From Anaerolineae bacterium (GTDB taxonomy: Bacteria; Chloroflexota; Anaerolineae; Aggregatilineales; Phototrophicaceae): 64,000 bases of DNA. The DNA is taken from contig JACSRP010000114.1 of assembly GCA_014879665.1 (NCBI GenBank), positions 1 through 64,000 on the forward strand, given 5' to 3'. The notes under the pieces are model-generated. The model was not told the DNA's origin. It saw only the letters and a program-made list of their open reading frames with translations, and did not search any database. Numbering within the stretch: the stretch's first letter is position 1; each line of letters begins with the position of its first letter. Positions 36,182 through 48,284 of the stretch are shown here, in pieces. Position numbers and translations under genes: made by a program.

Positions 36182-36649
36182 ATGCCGAGAAGAAAAAGCC
36201 CTCCGAAGCGCCAGACGCCACCGGATAACAAGTACAACAGCTTGTATGTGTCCATGATCATCAATCGCATGATGTACGGCGGTAAGAAAAGCACCGCCCA
36301 GCACATTATGTACACCGCGATGGATCTCATGGAAGAGAAAACCAAGCGTAGCCCGCTGGAAGTGCTGGAGCAGGCGCTGCGTAATGTGACCCCCGCTATC
36401 GAAGTGAAGCCAATGCGTGTTGGTGGTGCAACTTATCAGGTTCCTGTAGAAGTTGCCCATGAGCGCGGCGTGACACTGGCGATGCGCTGGTTGTTGGAAA
36501 ATTCTCGTTCGCGCGGTGGTCGTAACATGGCCGAAAAACTGGCGAATGAATTGATGGACGCTGCCAACGGGCAGGGGAATTCCATCAAGAAGAAAGATGA
36601 TACTCATCGTATGGCGGAAGCGAACCGCGCATTCGCTCACTTCCGCTAA
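36182..36649 (+). CDS. rpsG: 30S ribosomal protein S7
   Basis: Nucleates assembly of the 30S head and contacts the E-site tRNA. It has [10 protein letters not shown] at the start, [16 protein letters not shown], and the conserved [12 protein letters not shown]-type segment (here [12 protein letters not shown]). The length of 155 is normal. It starts 12 bases after rpsL. Confidence 0.98.
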   Translation: MPRRKSPPKRQTPPDNKYNSLYVSMIINRMMYGGKKSTAQHIMYTAMDLMEEKTKRSPLEVLEQALRNVTPAIEVKPMRVGGATYQVPVEVAHERGVTLAMRWLLENSRSRGGRNMAEKLANELMDAANGQGNSIKKKDDTHRMAEANRAFAHFR

Positions 36650-36673
36650 CCATAAGCGAGTTAAACGAGACTC

Positions 36674-38776
<2,103 letters not shown>

Positions 38777-38824
38777 TAGTTGGGTTTGGTCCCGAACGTC
38801 AGTGGGGTTCCCGCCTCGCTGATG

Positions 38825-38836
38825 ACGAAATTTCGT
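38825..38836. repeat. 12-bp palindrome between fusA and tuf
   Basis: ACGAAATTTCGT is a perfect palindrome 42 bases before the tuf ATG, in the 101-base fusA-tuf gap. Its significance is unknown. Confidence 0.3.
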
Positions 38837-38877
38837 AGGGATAGTGAACTAGCGATAAGCAAGAGGAACTAAGGGAA

Positions 38878-40077
38878 ATGGCTAAACAAAAGTTTGAGCG
38901 CAGCAAGCCTCACGTAAATATTGGCACTATCGGCCACGTAGACCATGGCAAGACCACCCTCACCGCCGCGATCACCAAGACGCTGGCGCTCAAGGGTAAG
39001 GCTGAAGCGATGGCTTACGGCGACATTGATAACGCGCCTGAAGAACGCGCGCGCGGTATCACCATCAACATCCGTCACGTGGAATACGAAACTGATGCGC
39101 GTCACTATGCGCACGTGGACTGTCCCGGACATCGTGACTATATCAAGAACATGATCACCGGTGCGGCGCAGATGGACGGCGCTATTCTCGTCGTCAGCGC
39201 GCCCGATGGCCCCATGCCCCAGACCCGTGAGCACGTGCTGCTTGCCCGTCAGGTGGAAGTGCCTGCCATGGTCGTGTTCCTCAATAAGGTTGATCAGCTC
39301 GATGACCCCGAACTGCTTGAACTGGTAGAGATGGAACTTCACGAGCTGCTGTCTGGTTACAGCTTCTCAGAAGATACCCCTATCGTTCGTGGTTCTGCGC
39401 TGGCTGCCAATGAAAGCACTAGCAAAGACATTGACGCGCCTGAATACGCGCCAATTCTTCAGTTGATGGACGCCGTTGACGCATGGATCCCCACGCCTAC
39501 CCGTGAAAAGGACAAGCCGTTCTTGATGCCCGTGGAAGACGTGTTCTCGATCAAGGGTCGTGGCACTGTCGTGACTGGTCGCGTTGAGCGTGGCGCCCTG
39601 AAGAAGGGTGAAGATATCGAAATCATCGGCCTGCGCGAAGAAACTGCGCGCACCACCGTGACCGGTATCGAAATGTTCCACAAGGAACTGGACAACGCTG
39701 AAGCTGGTGACAACGCAGGTATTCTGCTGCGCGGTACCACGCGCGAAGAAGTGGAACGTGGTATGGTGCTTGCCAAGCCCGGCAGCATCAAGCCGCAGAA
39801 GAAGTTCCGCGCTCAGGTCTACATCCTCAAGAAGGATGAAGGCGGCCGTCACAAGGCATTCTTCAACGGCTATCGCCCGCAGTTCTACATCCGTACCATG
39901 GACGTTACCGGTACGGTGCAGCTGCCCGAAGGCGTTGAGATGGTGATGCCTGGCGACGACGTTAATCTGGAAGTGGAACTGATCACTCCAGTGGCGCTGG
40001 AAAAGGGTTCGAAGTTCGCTATTCGTGAAGGCGGCCTGACCGTCGGCGCGGGTTCAATCACTGAGATCCTCGGCTAA
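38878..40077 (+). CDS. tuf: elongation factor Tu
   Basis: Delivers aminoacyl-tRNA to the ribosome as a GTP complex. It has [20 protein letters not shown], the P loop [32 protein letters not shown] and NKVD, with the three-domain length of 399. The only tuf copy in the window. It is separated from rpsJ by a strong hairpin, so tuf mRNA ends may be produced there. Confidence 0.99.
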   Translation: MAKQKFERSKPHVNIGTIGHVDHGKTTLTAAITKTLALKGKAEAMAYGDIDNAPEERARGITINIRHVEYETDARHYAHVDCPGHRDYIKNMITGAAQMDGAILVVSAPDGPMPQTREHVLLARQVEVPAMVVFLNKVDQLDDPELLELVEMELHELLSGYSFSEDTPIVRGSALAANESTSKDIDAPEYAPILQLMDAVDAWIPTPTREKDKPFLMPVEDVFSIKGRGTVVTGRVERGALKKGEDIEIIGLREETARTTVTGIEMFHKELDNAEAGDNAGILLRGTTREEVERGMVLAKPGSIKPQKKFRAQVYILKKDEGGRHKAFFNGYRPQFYIRTMDVTGTVQLPEGVEMVMPGDDVNLEVELITPVALEKGSKFAIREGGLTVGAGSITEILG

Positions 40078-40115
40078 TTTCTGCCCCGGATTCCGTAAGG
40101 TAGTGCTTTTCCGCG

Positions 40116-40153
40116 ATGCCGGGAGTGCGTAATAAAACTCCCGGCATTGTTTC
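40116..40153 (+). terminator. strong hairpin between tuf and rpsJ (terminator or attenuator)
   Basis: ATGCCGGGAGT-gcgtaataaa-ACTCCCGGCAT is an 11-bp perfect stem with a 10-base loop followed by TGTTTCCC. Directly after it CCTCGCAAA/TTTGTGAGG (40154-40171) forms another near-palindrome with one G-T pair. The site could split the str part from the S10 part of the cluster or tune read-through. Confidence 0.7.
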
Positions 40154-40193
40154 CCTCGCAAATTTGTGAGGTTAGCGCGACGAAGGAACGTAT

Positions 40194-40502
40194 ATGTTCA
40201 AGAGTAAGATACGCATCCGCCTGAAGGCGTATGATCACCGCGTACTTGACCAGTCTGCTCAGCGGATTGTCGAGACGGCGGAACGTACCGGTGCGCGGGT
40301 GGTAGGGCCAGTGCCGCTGCCGACCCGGATTGAAAAATTCACCGTGATTCGCTCGTCGTTTATTGACAAAGACTCGCAGGAACACTTCGAGATCCGCACC
40401 CATAAGCGTCTGATCGATGTGTTAGACCCGGATAGCAAAACCATTGACACCTTGATGCGCCTGAACCTCCCGGCCGGTGTTGATATCGAAATCAAGATTT
40501 AG
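40194..40502 (+). CDS. rpsJ: 30S ribosomal protein S10
   Basis: 102 residues: [20 protein letters not shown] and [19 protein letters not shown] are family signatures. Part of the 30S head; it is also the NusE partner in antitermination. First gene after the tuf hairpin. Confidence 0.98.
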   Translation: MFKSKIRIRLKAYDHRVLDQSAQRIVETAERTGARVVGPVPLPTRIEKFTVIRSSFIDKDSQEHFEIRTHKRLIDVLDPDSKTIDTLMRLNLPAGVDIEIKI

Positions 40503-40588
40503 TTGAAGGGCGTATGCGGGCAAATGCCGTCCGCCGCTGCGTAGAGAAATAGAGGAAAGGCGTTTGAAGCGTCTTTCGGGAGTAAAGA

Positions 40589-41224
40589 ATGAAGGGCATT
40601 ATCGGTAAGAAGGTAGGCATGACTCAGGTCTTTGACGAGCACGGGAACGTAGTTCCTGTGACCGTTCTGCAGGCCGGGCCGTGCTATGTCACCCAGATTC
40701 GTACAGCCGACAAGGATGGCTACAGCGCCATTCAGCTCGGTTTCGGGGAAATCAAGCCGCAGCGCCTCACAAAAGGCCAGCTTGGTCATCTCCAGAAAAA
40801 TAACCTGCCTGCGGTGCGTCACCTGCGCGAATTTCGTATTCAGGGCGACGTTGATCTTTCCGAAGGCTCAACCATTAAGGCTGATGTGTTTGCTAAGGGC
40901 GAACGTGTTGATGTCATCGGCGTCAGCAAGGGTCGTGGTTTTGCCGGCACCATCAAGCGCCATAATTTTCACCGGCAGCCAAAGACCCACGGTCAGTCGG
41001 ACCGCGAACGCGCACCCGGTTCAGTTGGTGGCACCACCAATCCCGGTCGTACGTTTAAGGGCCAGCGTATGGCGGGACGTATGGGCAACGACCGTGTAAC
41101 GGCTCAGAACCTTGAAGTCGTCGTGGTTGATGCTGATCGCAACCTGCTCGCCGTCAGAGGTTCCGTTCCCGGCGCAAACGGCGGCATCGTCGTCGTTAAG
41201 CCGACTACGCGGGTACGCCGCTAA
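40589..41224 (+). CDS. rplC: 50S ribosomal protein L3
   Basis: 211 residues beginning MKGIIGKKVGMTQVFDEHG, with the loop that reaches the peptidyl-transferase centre (KTHGQSDRERAPGSVGGTTN). Ends in a short basic tail. An 86-base gap separates it from rpsJ. Confidence 0.98.
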   Translation: MKGIIGKKVGMTQVFDEHGNVVPVTVLQAGPCYVTQIRTADKDGYSAIQLGFGEIKPQRLTKGQLGHLQKNNLPAVRHLREFRIQGDVDLSEGSTIKADVFAKGERVDVIGVSKGRGFAGTIKRHNFHRQPKTHGQSDRERAPGSVGGTTNPGRTFKGQRMAGRMGNDRVTAQNLEVVVVDADRNLLAVRGSVPGANGGIVVVKPTTRVRR

Positions 41225-41245
41225 AAGCGAGAGGGAGTTGACGTC

Positions 41246-41872
41246 ATGCAAGTTCCAGTGCTGGATATAAACGGTAAGCAGATTAAGACGATTGATCTGC
41301 CCGCCGATATTTTTGAAGCCAGGATTAACAAGCCTTTGATGCATCAGGCTTACGTTCGCCAGATGGCGAATGCCCGTCTTGGAACGCATAAAGTGCAGCG
41401 CCGTGCCGATGTTAGCCGCACGACTGCCAAGATGTACCGCCAGAAGGGCACCGGTCGCGCCCGTCACGGTTCGCGCTCCGCCACTCAGTTTATCGGCGGC
41501 GGCCGCCCGATGGGCCCTCAGCCGCGGGATTATTCGCTCGCTATGCCGAAGAAAATGCGTCAGGGTGCCATTCGCAGCGCGTTAAGCGCGCTGGCAGCAG
41601 ATGGACAGCTCGTATTCGTGGATACGCTGTCAGTTAAAGATGCCAAAACCAAGGAAGCCGGTCGTATTCTCAAGGCCCTTGCTGGTGAGAATAAGAAGCT
41701 CGTTTTGGTGACTGGCACGGAAGAAGATGTCAAACGCAGCGTCAACAACCTGCCGGATGCTAAGACGCTCAATTGTCGCTATCTGAATGTGCGCGATTTG
41801 CTCACCTTTGATCGCGTGATTGTGCCGCTGGCTGCCCTAGACATCATCACCGAAATCTGGGGTAAGGAGTAA
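41246..41872 (+). CDS. rplD: 50S ribosomal protein L4
   Basis: 208 residues with the long exit-tunnel loop KMYRQKGTGRARHGSRSATQ and GGRPMGPQPRDYS. Lies 21 bases after rplC; L4 is an autoregulator of the S10 operon in Escherichia coli, though regulation here is unknown. Confidence 0.98.
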   Translation: MQVPVLDINGKQIKTIDLPADIFEARINKPLMHQAYVRQMANARLGTHKVQRRADVSRTTAKMYRQKGTGRARHGSRSATQFIGGGRPMGPQPRDYSLAMPKKMRQGAIRSALSALAADGQLVFVDTLSVKDAKTKEAGRILKALAGENKKLVLVTGTEEDVKRSVNNLPDAKTLNCRYLNVRDLLTFDRVIVPLAALDIITEIWGKE

Positions 41873-41877
41873 CAACA

Positions 41878-42174
41878 ATGGCAGATTTGCATCTATACGA
41901 CATCATCATGCGCCCGGTTGTAACTGAACACTCTACTCGCCTGGTCGAAGGCAAGAATCAGTATGTGTTTGAAGTGCACCGCGATGCGACTAAGCCGCAA
42001 ATCAAGACGGCAGTCGAGACCATCTTCGATAAGAAAGTGGTCAAAGTAAACACGATGATCATGCCTGCCAAGCGCGGGCTGCGTGGCCGACGTGCCTACT
42101 GGCGCTCAAAAGAGTGGAAGAAGGCGATTGTTACCCTTTCGCCCGGCGACAAAATCGATCTTTTTGAAGTATAA
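41878..42174 (+). CDS. rplW: 50S ribosomal protein L23
   Basis: 98 residues: RPVVTEHSTRLVEGKNQYVFEV and MPAKRGLRGRRAYWRS. It lies at the tunnel exit and docks trigger factor and the signal recognition particle. Starts 5 bases after rplD with GGAG upstream. Confidence 0.98.
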   Translation: MADLHLYDIIMRPVVTEHSTRLVEGKNQYVFEVHRDATKPQIKTAVETIFDKKVVKVNTMIMPAKRGLRGRRAYWRSKEWKKAIVTLSPGDKIDLFEV

Positions 42175-42189
42175 CGGGGCGAGAGAAAC

Positions 42190-43023
42190 ATGCCGGTCAA
42201 AGCATATAAGCCCACCTCGGCAGGTCGTCGTGGCATGACGGGCTTTACATTTTCAGAAATTACCCGCTCGAAGCCGGAACGGTCCCTGACCGAAGCCCTT
42301 CGCAAGCGGGGCGGGCGCAACAACGTTGGGCGCATTACGGTGCGTCATCGCGGTGGTGGCCACAAACGTCGCTATCGTCTGATTGACTTCCGTCGCAACA
42401 AGTTTGATTGCGCAGCATCGGTCGTCTCAATCGAGTACGATCCCAATCGCTCGGCTCGTATTGCCCTGTTGGAATATGCGGACGGCGAGAAGCGCTACAT
42501 CATTGCGCCGCTGGGACTGAAGGTCGGAGATCGCGTCGCTAATGGCGAGCTTGCCGAACTTCGCCCCGGTAATGCAATGTTCATTCGTGACATTCCGGTG
42601 GGTACGCAGATTCACAATATCGAACTGCTGCCCGGCGATGGTGGGCAGCTAGCACGTTCCGCTGGTGTCTCAGCGCAGCTGCTGGCAAAAGAAGGCATCT
42701 ATGCTCAGGTTCGCTTGCCAAGCGGTGAAGTTCGCCTGATCCATGAGCGCTGTATGGCCACCATCGGGCAGGTGGGTAATACCGAACATGGCAACATCAA
42801 GTTGGGTAAAGCCGGTCGTAATCGCTGGTTGGGCTGGCGCCCGTCCGTTCGCGGTATCGCAATGGACCCCGGCGGTCACCCTCATGGTGGTGGTGAAGGC
42901 CGTTCTGGTATCGGTATGCCCGGGCCGAAAACGCCATGGGGTAAGCCAGCTTTAGGTAAGCGTACGCGCAACAATAAGCGTACTAATCGCTTCATTGTGC
43001 GCCGTCGTGGTACGGGCCGTTAG
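42190..43023 (+). CDS. rplB: 50S ribosomal protein L2
   Basis: 277 residues; [20 protein letters not shown] near the N-terminus and the C-terminal [20 protein letters not shown], whose His contributes to the peptidyl-transferase region. Needed for subunit joining. Confidence 0.99.
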   Translation: MPVKAYKPTSAGRRGMTGFTFSEITRSKPERSLTEALRKRGGRNNVGRITVRHRGGGHKRRYRLIDFRRNKFDCAASVVSIEYDPNRSARIALLEYADGEKRYIIAPLGLKVGDRVANGELAELRPGNAMFIRDIPVGTQIHNIELLPGDGGQLARSAGVSAQLLAKEGIYAQVRLPSGEVRLIHERCMATIGQVGNTEHGNIKLGKAGRNRWLGWRPSVRGIAMDPGGHPHGGGEGRSGIGMPGPKTPWGKPALGKRTRNNKRTNRFIVRRRGTGR

Positions 43024-43043
43024 TCGGTGAGGGAAAACAAATT

Positions 43044-43316
43044 ATGAGTCGTTCACTGAAAAAGGGCCCATTCATAAGCCCGAAGCTGCTCAAGAAAATT
43101 GAGAAGCTGAATACCGAAAATAAGAAGACTGTAGTGCGGACTTGGAGCCGCGCCAGCACCATCTTCCCGCAAATGGTCGGTCACACCATCGCTGTACATG
43201 ATGGCCGTCGCCATGTTCCAATTTATGTTACTGAGAACATGGTCGGCCATAAGTTGGGCGAATTTGCGCCCACCCGCACTTATCGCGGACATCTGGTCGA
43301 GAAGAAGAAGAAATAG
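43044..43316 (+). CDS. rpsS: 30S ribosomal protein S19
   Basis: 90 residues: [40 protein letters not shown] and [15 protein letters not shown]. Part of the 30S head, near the A-site finger bridge. Confidence 0.98.
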   Translation: MSRSLKKGPFISPKLLKKIEKLNTENKKTVVRTWSRASTIFPQMVGHTIAVHDGRRHVPIYVTENMVGHKLGEFAPTRTYRGHLVEKKKK

Positions 43317-43327
43317 GAAGCGCAGAC

Positions 43328-43669
43328 ATGGAAGTGAAAGCAAGCACCACTTACGCGTCGATCAGCGCCCAGAAACTGCGACTGGTTTGCGATACAGTCC
43401 GTGGTATGAGTGCCGACAAGGCATTGGCGGTTCTGGAGTTCACGCCGAAGAAGGGCGCGGGCATCATTCATAAGACGCTGATCAGCGCCATTGCCAACGC
43501 GGTGAATAATTTCGACCTTGATCGTGAAACGCTGGTGATCAAGACGATCTATGCCGATGGTGGGCCAATGCTGAAGCGTTTCAAAGCTGGAGCGCGTGGC
43601 CGTTATAAGCCGCGTCTGCGCCGCACAGCGCACCTGACTATCGTTCTGTCAGACAGCACGGCGCAGTAG
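43328..43669 (+). CDS. rplV: 50S ribosomal protein L22
   Basis: 113 residues; SAQKLRLVCDTVRGMSADKA at the start and the tunnel-lining beta-hairpin RFKAGARGRYKPRLRRTAHL at the end. Contacts all domains of 23S rRNA. Confidence 0.97.
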   Translation: MEVKASTTYASISAQKLRLVCDTVRGMSADKALAVLEFTPKKGAGIIHKTLISAIANAVNNFDLDRETLVIKTIYADGGPMLKRFKAGARGRYKPRLRRTAHLTIVLSDSTAQ

Positions 43670-43682
43670 GAGAGGAAAGAGC

Positions 43683-44384
43683 ATGGGTCGTAAAGTACAT
43701 CCAGTCGGTTTCCGCCTGAAGGTAAATCGTGATTGGGATGCACGTTGGTTCGCTACTGGCGAACAATATGTGCAGCAGCTTCAGCAAGATTTCGCTATTC
43801 GCCGTCTGGTCAAAAAAGAAGGCGCAAAGGCAGGGGTTTCTCGCATCGAAGTTGAGCGTTTCCCCAATCTGCTGCAGGTGACCATTCACACCGCGCGCCC
43901 CGGCATCCTGATCGGGCAAAAGGGTGCTGCGGTCAAGAAAATTCGTACTGCGCTCGAAGAGCTGTATGGCGCAACTAAAGATAATGGCCGTAAGGTCAAA
44001 GTCGAAGTCGCCGAAATTGAGAAGCCAGATACCGATGCGCTGCTGATCGCAGAAAATATCGCCGGTCAGTTGGAGCGCCGCATTGGCCACAGTCGTGCCA
44101 TGAAGCGCGCCGTCAGTCAGGCGATGCGCCAGGGCGCACAGGGTATCAAGATTGAAGTAAGCGGCCGCCTTGCAGGTTCCGATATGGCACGCCGTGAGTG
44201 GGTAGCAGAAGGTCGCATCCCGCGCAATACGTTGCGTGCCAACATTGACTTCAACCGCGCGGAAGCGCTGACCACCTTTGGCCGAATCGGGATCAAGGTG
44301 TGGGTCTACAAGGGCGAAGTTTATGGCGTCGAGCAGAAGCCGGAACAGCAGCAGAACAAGTCGGACGTGTACGTAACGCCCTAA
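43683..44384 (+). CDS. rpsC: 30S ribosomal protein S3
   Basis: 233 residues: MGRKVHPVGFRLKVNRDWDA, the KH motif ILIGQKGAAVKKIR and the C-terminal GRLAGSDMARREWVAEGRIP. Sits at the mRNA entry with helicase function. A Gln-rich tail (EQKPEQQQNKSD) ends the protein. The 311-residue reverse-strand ORF across it is a shadow. Confidence 0.98.
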   Translation: MGRKVHPVGFRLKVNRDWDARWFATGEQYVQQLQQDFAIRRLVKKEGAKAGVSRIEVERFPNLLQVTIHTARPGILIGQKGAAVKKIRTALEELYGATKDNGRKVKVEVAEIEKPDTDALLIAENIAGQLERRIGHSRAMKRAVSQAMRQGAQGIKIEVSGRLAGSDMARREWVAEGRIPRNTLRANIDFNRAEALTTFGRIGIKVWVYKGEVYGVEQKPEQQQNKSDVYVTP

Positions 44385-44422
44385 GGCGTTCGGCGCGAAT
44401 CGGTTGAGGAGTATCGAAAAAG

Positions 44423-44857
44423 ATGTTAATGCCGAAGCGTGTGAAATACCGCAAGCAAATGCGCGGGCGCATGACGGGTAAATCGTATCGCGGTTCGACG
44501 GTTTCATTTGGCGAATTTGGTTTGCAGGCGCTGGAGCCAATCTGGTTGACCAGCCGGCAAATCGAAGCAGCACGTCGAACGATGGTGCGCTATATCAAGC
44601 GTCGTGGCAAAGTGTGGATTCGCGTGTTCCCTGATAAACCGTTCACCAAACGTGCTGCTGAAACACGTATGGGTACCGGTAAGGGGCCTGTCGAATATTG
44701 GGTAGCAGTTGTTCGCCCCGGTCGTGTGCTCTTCGAAATGGGTGGCATTCCTGAAGAGGAAGCCAAAGAAGCCCTTCGTCTTGCCGCGATGAAGCTGCCC
44801 ATCAAAACCAAGATCGTCAAGCGTATTGACCCGATTTCCGGGCAGGAGCTTGTCTGA
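44423..44857 (+). CDS. rplP: 50S ribosomal protein L16
   Basis: 144 residues: [29 protein letters not shown]-type segment (here [17 protein letters not shown]) and [19 protein letters not shown]. Helps organise the A-site region. The stop overlaps the rpmC start (TGATG). Confidence 0.98.
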   Translation: MLMPKRVKYRKQMRGRMTGKSYRGSTVSFGEFGLQALEPIWLTSRQIEAARRTMVRYIKRRGKVWIRVFPDKPFTKRAAETRMGTGKGPVEYWVAVVRPGRVLFEMGGIPEEEAKEALRLAAMKLPIKTKIVKRIDPISGQELV

Positions 44858-45066
44858 TGGACATTCGCGAAATTCGTGGACTATCCGACGAAAAGCTGCG
44901 CGATCAGCTTGAAGATCTGAAGGAAGCGTTATTTAATCTCCGCTTCCAGAAGGCATTCGGTCAGCTTGAAGACCCGAATGCAATCCGTAGGGCACGCAAA
45001 GATGTAGCCCGTGTAGAAACGGTGCTGCGCGAGCGTCAGACACAGAAGGAAGGCACCAATGGCTAA
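44857..45066 (+). CDS. rpmC: 50S ribosomal protein L29
   Basis: 69 residues: IRGLSDEKLRDQLEDLKEAL, FNLRFQKAFGQLEDPNAIRR. Located near the tunnel exit. It overlaps rplP by one base and rpsQ by eight, so L16, L29 and S17 are translationally coupled. Confidence 0.97.
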   Translation: MDIREIRGLSDEKLRDQLEDLKEALFNLRFQKAFGQLEDPNAIRRARKDVARVETVLRERQTQKEGTNG

Positions 45067-45391
45067 TAAACGCCGCCGTCTGGTCGGGCGCGTGGTCAGC
45101 GACAAGATGGAAAAGACGGTTGTCGTCGCCATCGAACGCCAGAAACTGCACCCGATCTACAAGAAGGTCATCAAGACCACCAAGAAGGTGATGGCACACG
45201 ACGAAAGCAATGCCGTTCAGGTAGGCGCGTTGGTTCGTGTGGTCGAAAGCCAGCCGATGAGCAAGAACAAGCGCTGGGTCGTTGAAGAAGTTCTGGAAAC
45301 AATGGGCAAGGAAGAGCTGCAAACTTTGCCGGATGAGAAGATCCTTCAGAACGATGAAGCGGGTGAAGTTGTTGAGGAGGCCGCAGAATGA
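45059..45391 (+). CDS. rpsQ: 30S ribosomal protein S17 with an acidic C-terminal extension
   Basis: 110 residues. The normal S17 core ([39 protein letters not shown]) is followed by a tail of about 25 residues, [16 protein letters not shown] at its end. S17 is usually 80-90 residues. Binds 16S rRNA early in assembly. ATGA overlap with rplN. Confidence 0.96.
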   Translation: MANKRRRLVGRVVSDKMEKTVVVAIERQKLHPIYKKVIKTTKKVMAHDESNAVQVGALVRVVESQPMSKNKRWVVEEVLETMGKEELQTLPDEKILQNDEAGEVVEEAAE

Positions 45392-45759
45392 TTCAAACTG
45401 AATCACGCATCAAGGTGGCTGATAACACCGGTGCTCAGGAACTACTCGTCATCCGCGTTCTGGGAGGCTCATTCCGTCGCTACGGGGGCATTGGCGATAT
45501 CGTCGTCGGTACCGTCAAGCAGGCGCAGCCGCAGGGCAGCGTCAAGAAAAGCGACGTCGTGAAAGCCGTCATCGTGCGTGTGGCGAAAGAATACCGCCGT
45601 GACGATGGCTCCTATATCCGCTTTGACGATAATGCAGCAGTCATCCTCGCGGACGACCTGCAAAACCCGCGTGGTACACGCGTGTTTGGGCCAGTAGCGC
45701 GTGAACTGCGCGATAAAGGCTTTCTCAAGATCGTTTCGCTCGCCCCAGAAACTCTGTAG
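45388..45759 (+). CDS. rplN: 50S ribosomal protein L14
   Basis: 123 residues: [32 protein letters not shown] and [20 protein letters not shown]. Forms an intersubunit bridge and is the docking site of silencing factor RsfS. Start overlaps the rpsQ stop. Confidence 0.98.
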   Translation: MIQTESRIKVADNTGAQELLVIRVLGGSFRRYGGIGDIVVGTVKQAQPQGSVKKSDVVKAVIVRVAKEYRRDDGSYIRFDDNAAVILADDLQNPRGTRVFGPVARELRDKGFLKIVSLAPETL

Positions 45760-45776
45760 GGAGAGGAAGATCGAAG

Positions 45777-46106
45777 ATGCAGCGTGTGAAAACGGGCGAT
45801 ACCGTTGAAGTGAAAGCAGGGAAGGACCTCGGCGAACGCGGCGAAGTTCTGGCGGTATACCCCAGGGAAGATCGCGTGGTCGTTCAGGGCGTGAACATGC
45901 TCAAGCGCCATCGTAAGGCGCAGCAAGCGGGAGATCGTCAGGTTCCGGCTCAGATTGTGGACTTTGAAGGTAAACTTCACCTGTCCAATGTGATGGTTGT
46001 GTGTCCCTCTTGCGACAAGGCCACCCGTGTGGGTTACCGCGTTCGTGATGATGGCAGCAAAGTGCGCTTCTGCAAGAAGTGCAATGCTGAGATTGATAAG
46101 GTTTAG
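45777..46106 (+). CDS. rplX: 50S ribosomal protein L24, zinc-ligand form
   Basis: 109 residues: KOW-type core KTGDTVEVKAGKDLGERGEV and a C-terminal four-cysteine site VVCPSCDKATRVGYRV...FCKKCNAEID. The paired CxxC motifs suggest zinc binding, as in Thermus-type L24. An assembly initiator of the 50S subunit. Confidence 0.97.
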   Translation: MQRVKTGDTVEVKAGKDLGERGEVLAVYPREDRVVVQGVNMLKRHRKAQQAGDRQVPAQIVDFEGKLHLSNVMVVCPSCDKATRVGYRVRDDGSKVRFCKKCNAEIDKV

Positions 46107-46123
46107 GTCGAGGACGATAAGCA

Positions 46124-46672
46124 ATGGCGAATTACGCTATTCAAGAACGCTATAAAGAAAAGGTCGTCCCGGCGCTGATGCAGGAGTTTCAATTCAAGAA
46201 CATCATGCAAGTGCCCCGTATCGAGAAGATTGTTCTCAATATTGGTGCTGGTGATGCCGTTGACAACCCGAAAACGCTGGACGGTGCCGTAACTGATGTG
46301 CGCACAATTACCGGGCAGCAGCCCGTAATTACCAAGGCGCGCAAAAGCATCGCCACCTTCAAACTGCGTGAAGGCCGCGCCATCGGCGTGAAGGTGACTC
46401 TTCGCGGCGAGCGTATGTGGGCGCTGCTGGATCGGTTGATGAATGTTGCCCTGCCGCGTATTCGTGACTTCCGGGGTGTTTCACCGGATACCTTTGATGG
46501 TCGTGGAAACTACACCATCGGTTTGCGGGAACAATTGATGTTCCCTGAGATTCAGTACGACAAGATTGACAAGGTGCGTGGGATGGAGATTACCATCGTC
46601 ACCACCGCGAAGAACGACGAAGAAGGGCGTCGTCTTCTGAAGCTGCTGGGAATGCCCTTCCGTGAGCGTTAG
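46124..46672 (+). CDS. rplE: 50S ribosomal protein L5
   Basis: 182 residues: [40 protein letters not shown] and [14 protein letters not shown]. Binds 5S rRNA and contacts P-site tRNA. Confidence 0.98.
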   Translation: MANYAIQERYKEKVVPALMQEFQFKNIMQVPRIEKIVLNIGAGDAVDNPKTLDGAVTDVRTITGQQPVITKARKSIATFKLREGRAIGVKVTLRGERMWALLDRLMNVALPRIRDFRGVSPDTFDGRGNYTIGLREQLMFPEIQYDKIDKVRGMEITIVTTAKNDEEGRRLLKLLGMPFRER

Positions 46673-46691
46673 CTAAAGGTGGAATAGAGCA

Positions 46692-46898
46692 ATGGCGAAA
46701 CGATCAGTTACTGCCCGCGAGGGCCGCCGTAAATTCAAGGTGCGTGTACACAATCGCTGCCAGTTTGTGGACGTTAATTCGGGCAAGATTTGTGGCCGCC
46801 CACGCGGTTACATTCGGCGTTTTGGTCTATGCCGTATCCATTTCCGCGAACTTGCGCTTGAGGGAAAAATTCCCGGCGTGGTGAAGTCGAGTTGGTAA
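46692..46898 (+). CDS. rpsN: 30S ribosomal protein S14 (type Z) with altered zinc site
   Basis: 68 residues; the family is normally about 61. The core [20 protein letters not shown] and the ending GVVKSSW are clear. The zinc-ribbon pattern of type-Z S14 is Cx2C-x12-Cx2C. Here the first knuckle is enlarged to Cx10C ([13 protein letters not shown], eight extra residues) and the last Cys is His (CRIH). The x12 spacing between knuckles is kept, so a Cys3His site is possible. It lies between rplE and rpsH as usual, with no sign of frameshift. Confidence 0.96.
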   Translation: MAKRSVTAREGRRKFKVRVHNRCQFVDVNSGKICGRPRGYIRRFGLCRIHFRELALEGKIPGVVKSSW

Positions 46899-46920
46899 GC
46901 TACCAGAGGACTACCGAGCC

Positions 46921-47325
46921 ATGATGAGTGATCCCATCGCAGATATGCTGACGCGTGTTCGAAATGCGCTGATGGCGGGAAAAGCGACGGTTGATATTCC
47001 GTCGAGCAAAATTAAGGTCGAGATTGCCCGTATTCTCAAGGAAGAGGGCTACATCGAAGCGTTTGAGGTGCTAGAGCAAAAGCCATACCCGGTTTTGCAA
47101 GTCACCCTCAAGTATCATGGTGCGCGTCGTGAACGCCGCCCCGTGATCACTAATATTACGCGCATCAGCAAGCCCGGTCGCCGCGTTTATCGTGGCCGCA
47201 TGGACCTGCCTCGCGTAATGAGTGGTATCGGAATCGCCATCGTCACCACTCCAAAAGGTGTGATGACGGCTGCTCAGGCTCGTCGCGAACGTGTTGGCGG
47301 CGAAGTCCTGTGCTACGTGTGGTAA
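46921..47325 (+). CDS. rpsH: 30S ribosomal protein S8
   Basis: 134 residues: [40 protein letters not shown] and [20 protein letters not shown]. Central-domain assembly protein and, in Escherichia coli, the spc-operon repressor. Two ATGs in tandem (46921, 46924); the first is used. Confidence 0.98.
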   Translation: MMSDPIADMLTRVRNALMAGKATVDIPSSKIKVEIARILKEEGYIEAFEVLEQKPYPVLQVTLKYHGARRERRPVITNITRISKPGRRVYRGRMDLPRVMSGIGIAIVTTPKGVMTAAQARRERVGGEVLCYVW

Positions 47326-47340
47326 ACGGGAGTTGATGAT

Positions 47341-47889
47341 ATGTCTCGTATTGGCAAAATGCCGATCAATATTCCCGCAAAAGTGACAGTTGCGGTGGAT
47401 GGTCAAACCGTGACCGTAAAAGGTCCCAAAGGGGAGCTGTCACAGGTTGTTAGCCCTGTCATTGATATTGCGCAGGAAGATGGCATCATCAATGTCTCCC
47501 GGCAGAACGAAGAACGCCAGTCACGTGCTTTGCACGGCCTTACTCGCTCACTCATCAATAACATGGTGATGGGCGTATCCACAGGTTTTCAGAAAAGCCT
47601 GACGGTTGAAGGCGTTGGCTATTCGGGTGAGCTTCGTGGCAAAGACCTGGTGATGAAGCTAGGCTATTCGCATGAGATCGTCGTGCACCCTCCCGAAAAC
47701 GTCTCGTTTGAGGTTGAGGGTAAGAACCCGACAACTGTGCGCGTGAATGGCATTGACAAGCAGGTCGTTGGGCAGGTCGCTGCTGAAATTCGTCGCCTGC
47801 GTCCGCCGGAACCCTATCTGGGCAAGGGCGTTCGCTACTCCAATGAAGTGATTCGCCGTAAAGCTGGTAAAGCGGGCAAGAGCAAGTAA
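47341..47889 (+). CDS. rplF: 50S ribosomal protein L6
   Basis: 182 residues: [40 protein letters not shown] and [20 protein letters not shown]. Near the factor-binding site of the 50S subunit. Confidence 0.98.
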   Translation: MSRIGKMPINIPAKVTVAVDGQTVTVKGPKGELSQVVSPVIDIAQEDGIINVSRQNEERQSRALHGLTRSLINNMVMGVSTGFQKSLTVEGVGYSGELRGKDLVMKLGYSHEIVVHPPENVSFEVEGKNPTTVRVNGIDKQVVGQVAAEIRRLRPPEPYLGKGVRYSNEVIRRKAGKAGKSK

Positions 47890-47898
47890 GGGACGGCT

Positions 47899-48270
47899 AT
47901 GACTAAGAAAGCAATTCAGAAGCGCGAATCGCGCATTCGCCGTCACCTGCGCGTGCGTGGTACAGTAAACGGCACGCAGGAACGCCCGCGTTTGAACGTG
48001 TTCCGCAGCCTGACCAATATCTATGTTCAGGTGATTGACGATACGGCTGGCCGGACGTTGGTTTCAGCGTCCACCATTGATAACGAAGTTGCCAGCCAGA
48101 TCGAAGGCAAGAACAAGACGGAAGCTGCCAAAATTGTCGGGCAGGTCGTGGCGCAGCGCGCTAAAGCCGCCGGCATCGAAAAAGTGGTGTTTGACCGGGG
48201 TGGCTATCGCTATCAAGGGCGTGTCGCGGCAGTTGCCGAAGGCGCCCGTGAAGGCGGGTTGGAATTCTAA
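47899..48270 (+). CDS. rplR: 50S ribosomal protein L18
   Basis: 123 residues: [20 protein letters not shown] and [21 protein letters not shown]. Binds 5S rRNA in the central protuberance. Confidence 0.98.
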   Translation: MTKKAIQKRESRIRRHLRVRGTVNGTQERPRLNVFRSLTNIYVQVIDDTAGRTLVSASTIDNEVASQIEGKNKTEAAKIVGQVVAQRAKAAGIEKVVFDRGGYRYQGRVAAVAEGAREGGLEF

Positions 48271-48284
48271 GATCGGGGTGAAGC

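Noticed and set aside
43638-44573. 311-residue reverse-strand ORF over rpsC
   Set aside because: Antisense shadow of a certain ribosomal gene caused by biased codon use.
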